DNA from: WJMT01 sp964456985
GTDB taxonomy: Bacteria > Acidobacteriota > Aminicenantia > Aminicenantales > Aminicenantaceae
Direction: 5' to 3'
NCBI GenBank assembly: GCA_964456985.1
Contig: CAYWDH010000005.1
Location: 32,057 to 96,056, forward strand
Length of the DNA: 64,000 bases
Position numbers and translations under genes: made by a program. The notes under the pieces are model-generated. The model was not told the DNA's origin. It did no database searches and was given only the letters and a program-made list of their open reading frames with translations. Positions 60,978 through 64,000 of this stretch are shown piece by piece (positions within the stretch are counted from its first letter, which is position 1; each line of letters begins with the position of its first letter).

Positions 60978-62348
60978 ATGAACAAGACATCTCTCACACC
61001 GCCCCATAAGAACATAGAAAGAAGAATAGGACCGGTTACAGCTACCTCCATCGTTGTGGCAAATATGATCGGGGCCGGTATTTTCACCACATCGGGAATC
61101 ATGGCAGGGCAGCTTCCAAGCTCCGGTTGGATCTTTATCTGCTGGCTTCTGGGAGGATCCATTGCCATTGCCGGCGCACTCTCTTATGCTGAGCTGGCAA
61201 CGCGGATGCCTCAAGTTGGCGGAGAGTATGTGTATCTTAAAAAGATCTATCACCCTTCAGTCGGCTTTCTTACAGGCTGGACCAGTTTTTTTGTTGGATT
61301 TTCGGTTCCTATTGCCGCATCAGCCATGGCCTTTTCAGAGTATATCTTTGAGGGACTCAAGACTCAAGTCTTGGGCGTAACCTCAAATCACTTTTTCTTT
61401 ATGAAAAAAGGCGCCGCTCTTTTTCTCATTATCCTGTTTACCGGAATACACTACATGGGCTTAAAGCTGGGCTCAAAAGTACAGAACTTTCTGACGTTTC
61501 TCAAAATAGGAATCGTGGTGGGACTTGCCGGAACCGGAATAGCCCTTAGCGGAGGAAGAGGGATCTCCGCGTTTTCCTTTGTCAGAGAAGGCCAGAGCTC
61601 ATGGCTGGCTTTTGGAACAGCCATGATGCTGGTTATGTTCTCCTACAGCGGATGGAATGCCAGTTCTTATATTGCCGGAGAGATAAAAAACCCAAGAAAG
61701 AATCTGCCTCTGTCCTTAGTATTAGGCACATCTATAGTGATCCTTCTCTATCTGGCATTGAACCTCTTTATATTTCAGGCTCTTCCCTATAATCAGGCGA
61801 AAGGAACCATTGCCATTGCAGAAAAGGCTTCTATTGAAGCCTTTGGTCCCTGGATGGGAGACGCCTTGGGGCTTCTTATAAGTCTGGCCCTTCTTTCCTC
61901 TTTATCCGCCTTTGTCATCATAGGCCCCCGGGTTTATTTTGCCATGGCCAGGGATAGGCTGTTTTTCCCTTTTGCTGCCAAGATACACCCCAGGTATAAA
62001 GTCCCTGGAAAGTCTATTCTTATTCAAGGCGCTATCGCGGTTCTCATGGTGCTCATCGGGTCTTTTGAACAGCTGCTGGTCTATATTGGATTCGCTCTGA
62101 ATATTTTCCCGTGGCTGGCTGTGTTCGGTATCTTTCTGGCCCGAAAGCGCCGTATCGGTAACACTAGAGCATTCAAAGTCTGGGGATACCCTTTGGTTCC
62201 GGTCTTCTATCTTTTCACCAGTCTGTTCCTCATGGCCATAAATTATCTCAACCGTCCTCTTGAATCCACAGCTGCTGTAGTGACTGTTTTACTCGGGATT
62301 CCCTGCTACTTCATCTGGATCAAAGGATTCTCACGGAAATCAGAATAA
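60978..62348 (+). CDS. APC-family amino-acid permease
   Basis: A 456-aa transporter with 12 predicted helices. It opens RIGPVTATSIVVANMIGAGIFTTSGIMAGQLPSSGWIFICWLLGGSIAIAGALSYAELATRMPQVGGEYVYLKK, the canonical first third of APC transporters, including the conserved GxG kink in helix 1 and the acidic residue in helix 2. Middle helices include SYSGWNASSYIAGEIKNPRKNLPLSLVLG. The substrate is likely an amino acid or polyamine imported with H+. It starts 59 bp after the O-methyltransferase stop and may share its transcript. Confidence 0.9.
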   Translation: MNKTSLTPPHKNIERRIGPVTATSIVVANMIGAGIFTTSGIMAGQLPSSGWIFICWLLGGSIAIAGALSYAELATRMPQVGGEYVYLKKIYHPSVGFLTGWTSFFVGFSVPIAASAMAFSEYIFEGLKTQVLGVTSNHFFFMKKGAALFLIILFTGIHYMGLKLGSKVQNFLTFLKIGIVVGLAGTGIALSGGRGISAFSFVREGQSSWLAFGTAMMLVMFSYSGWNASSYIAGEIKNPRKNLPLSLVLGTSIVILLYLALNLFIFQALPYNQAKGTIAIAEKASIEAFGPWMGDALGLLISLALLSSLSAFVIIGPRVYFAMARDRLFFPFAAKIHPRYKVPGKSILIQGAIAVLMVLIGSFEQLLVYIGFALNIFPWLAVFGIFLARKRRIGNTRAFKVWGYPLVPVFYLFTSLFLMAINYLNRPLESTAAVVTVLLGIPCYFIWIKGFSRKSE

Positions 62349-62400
62349 TCCTCTGCTTTTCTGGCGCGATAAAAAGAAAAATTTCCTTAACCTCTTTAAC

Positions 62401-63945
62401 TCAAACATTCCTGAGAACTTCCCACTCAATCCCCACGCGTCTCAACGCATAACCCAATTCCTGGAAATAGAGACCGTATCCGGTCATCCAGTGAAAACCC
62501 TGCATTTTCTCAGCTAGCTTCCTGGAACTGTATTTAAACCCGACATCGATCTGAGTGCGGCAAATGTCCAGAGAGGGAGAACCAAGAATTTCTCCGGGAA
62601 GTCCGAGCCACTTTTTTGAAGTAAAGTCAGGAATGATGATTGTCAGGGCCTGCCCTTTTTTCATCTCAACTTTGGGGGCCGCACCATAATCTGATTCGAA
62701 ATGAGTCAGGATCCGTGCCGGTTCAAGCGTCTTCCCGTCCATTTTTCTCGGGGCTGTGCAGTGCGCTAATGTAATAACTCCATCATGCGGAAAAGTGGGG
62801 TCATTGAGAAAGACGGGTCTCCCTGAGATACTGGCCAGAAGAACACCGGCCGGAATGACCACGAAATCAGACTCGCAGAAAGCCAGATATCCGGAATCAT
62901 TCAAGACACTCAGGGTCAAACACGCAGATGTCTCCGCCAAAGGCATAATCGTAGCCATACACCCCTTTATAGTCACTGCCCGGCATCCGGCCTTGTTCAT
63001 TAGCCTTATAAAAACATCTTCCAGGAGGAATGCATTATCAACGAATTCCCTTTTTGTTTCCAATCTGACATGCCTGCCCTGACAGTATTTTTCAGCACTC
63101 AATCGGGCTCTCTTAACAGCTTCCTTATCCATCCGGGCTTCCTCAATAAGGGCTCCCAGCTCTCCGTAAGTCACAGTCCGGATGTCATATCCCCATTTTT
63201 TTCTGACAAGATCGGGAACGACCTTACCGGGCTGGGACCAGGCTCCAGGTCCTCCTACAGCCAAGATCCTTGTGTTTTTCGCATTTTTCAATCCGCACAG
63301 AGCCCGAAGACGCCAGAGAATTTCTCCTTGACTGTCAATGACCACATCATCCTGGTTGACACCCTCCAGAGATAAAGAATCTGTATGCTGACGGAGATAC
63401 CGAGGACTTATGATTTCGTACCAGAGATACACAGGACCAGACCTGTGCCTGCAGAAAAAAATCATGTCCTTTCCATGTTCATGTACGGCATCAAAAATAT
63501 CCATCCATCCTCCGGCTGCGTAGATGAGGAACACATCCACGCCGGAAGAATTTTTGAACCTCAAAACTTCGTCTCTGCTACTTACTCCCATAAGAGGTTT
63601 GATTTCTAAAGGAAAATCAGCCTCTGCTTTGACCCTTGCCAGCTCTCCTCTTATCCGTGCCCCTTCTTCCTCCGCATCCTGTTTGGTCTGAATGCCTCCC
63701 CATGCCCTCCAACTCCTTTGATGCTGACGCTTGGGAATGCTGTACGTCAAAACCGGCTGTACCACCAGAGCAATCCGGTCTAGGTTCAATGGATTCTCAA
63801 TTTTTTTATCTTGTAATTTTGACCAGGAAAGTCTCCCCAGGGCGGTGCTGGCTAAAGCAGTGACTCCCATACAGTTCAGAAAATCCCTCCTGGAAATTCC
63901 ATCCGGAAAAGGAACTCCCTCCTTTTTTGATTCATTCTTCTTCAT
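62401..63945 (-). CDS. Tat-exported sugar-isomerase-like protein (L-fucose isomerase family)
   Basis: A 514-aa protein. The twin-arginine signal SRRDFLNCMGVTALASTALGRL near residues 18-37 marks export in folded form. The body resembles the FucI/AraA-like superfamily (Rossmann-type N-domains and a C-terminal metal-site domain): FLIYAAGGWMDIFDAVHE, RILAVGGPGAWSQPGK, CRAVTIKGCMATIMPL, VFLNDPTFPHDGVITLAHCTAPRKM and GFHWMTGYGLYFQELGYALRRVGIEWEVL. Known members isomerise sugars in the cytoplasm; a Tat-exported copy is unusual and may act on periplasmic carbohydrates. A strong gaggaat site precedes the ATG. It is convergent with the permease gene. Confidence 0.75.
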   Translation of the reverse strand: MKKNESKKEGVPFPDGISRRDFLNCMGVTALASTALGRLSWSKLQDKKIENPLNLDRIALVVQPVLTYSIPKRQHQRSWRAWGGIQTKQDAEEEGARIRGELARVKAEADFPLEIKPLMGVSSRDEVLRFKNSSGVDVFLIYAAGGWMDIFDAVHEHGKDMIFFCRHRSGPVYLWYEIISPRYLRQHTDSLSLEGVNQDDVVIDSQGEILWRLRALCGLKNAKNTRILAVGGPGAWSQPGKVVPDLVRKKWGYDIRTVTYGELGALIEEARMDKEAVKRARLSAEKYCQGRHVRLETKREFVDNAFLLEDVFIRLMNKAGCRAVTIKGCMATIMPLAETSACLTLSVLNDSGYLAFCESDFVVIPAGVLLASISGRPVFLNDPTFPHDGVITLAHCTAPRKMDGKTLEPARILTHFESDYGAAPKVEMKKGQALTIIIPDFTSKKWLGLPGEILGSPSLDICRTQIDVGFKYSSRKLAEKMQGFHWMTGYGLYFQELGYALRRVGIEWEVLRNV

Positions 63946-64000
63946 AAAATAATTCCTCTTTAAAAGCCCTCCTTGATGAATGACTCATATTAGTTTGACC

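Overview
This is a bacterial chromosome segment, Gram-negative in character: outer-membrane beta-barrels, lipoproteins, an ECF sigma/anti-sigma pair, an NtrC-type two-component system and FtsX-type permeases. The mix of an exported S58 peptidase, tandem barrels, an M1 peptidase coupled to a long FtsX permease, and a propeller-type regulator reminds me of Acidobacteriota/Aminicenantes-like genomes. That taxonomic guess is inference and nothing in the window proves it.

Positions 1 to about 21,156 are accessory and AT-rich. From left to right they hold: the 3' end of a type III restriction-type gene with a small hypothetical gene; a TGT-barrel-like gene coupled to a four-helix membrane protein; a small protein and an XRE regulator with its operator; a lipoprotein; a first copy of a ~250 bp repeat; a phage-packaging-like module (TerS, small protein, TerL) with no capsid genes; several RNA hairpins; a winged-helix Rep-like protein; a dense repeat field resembling a replication origin; an excisionase-integrase fusion; and a tRNA-Thr 3' fragment. 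Next come a BfiI/NgoAVII-like restriction-modification operon (two methyltransferases and a PLD nuclease), an IS21-family element of higher GC, a HEPN-motif protein, a large DUF5677-like protein, and the second copy of the ~250 bp repeat. That second copy truncates a TPR gene, so the right edge of the island is near 21,156. Both repeats contain a 28 bp site resembling a XerCD/dif site.

Positions 21,160-64,000 look like ordinary chromosome. They hold: an S58 peptidase behind a structured, C-rich leader; four tandem paralogous outer-membrane barrels; a minus-strand run with a lipoprotein-like protein, an Fe-S protein, a CPBP protease, an MBL-rhodanese protein and an esterase-TPR protein; a split receiver / Fis-HTH pair; and an operon of peptide-binding protein, histidine kinase and NtrC-type regulator. 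These are followed by an M1 peptidase with an FtsX permease, a PAS histidine kinase, a MATE exporter, a sigma/anti-sigma/DUF4097 operon, a membrane-tethered propeller-LuxR regulator, and a long plus-strand run of exported or membrane proteins. That run contains an ICMT-HEAT-S41 fusion, a lipoprotein, an Ntn-hydrolase, a thioredoxin-like protein, a protein with a degraded beta-lactamase-like tail, a transglutaminase, an O-methyltransferase and an amino-acid permease. A Tat-exported sugar-isomerase-like protein lies on the minus strand at the end.

The most unusual part is 4,329-21,156. It combines replication-origin-like repeats, a Rep-like protein, an integrase and terminase genes with restriction and probable abortive-infection genes, between two dif-like sites. 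I read it as one or more integrative elements, possibly phage-satellite-like, carrying defence cargo.
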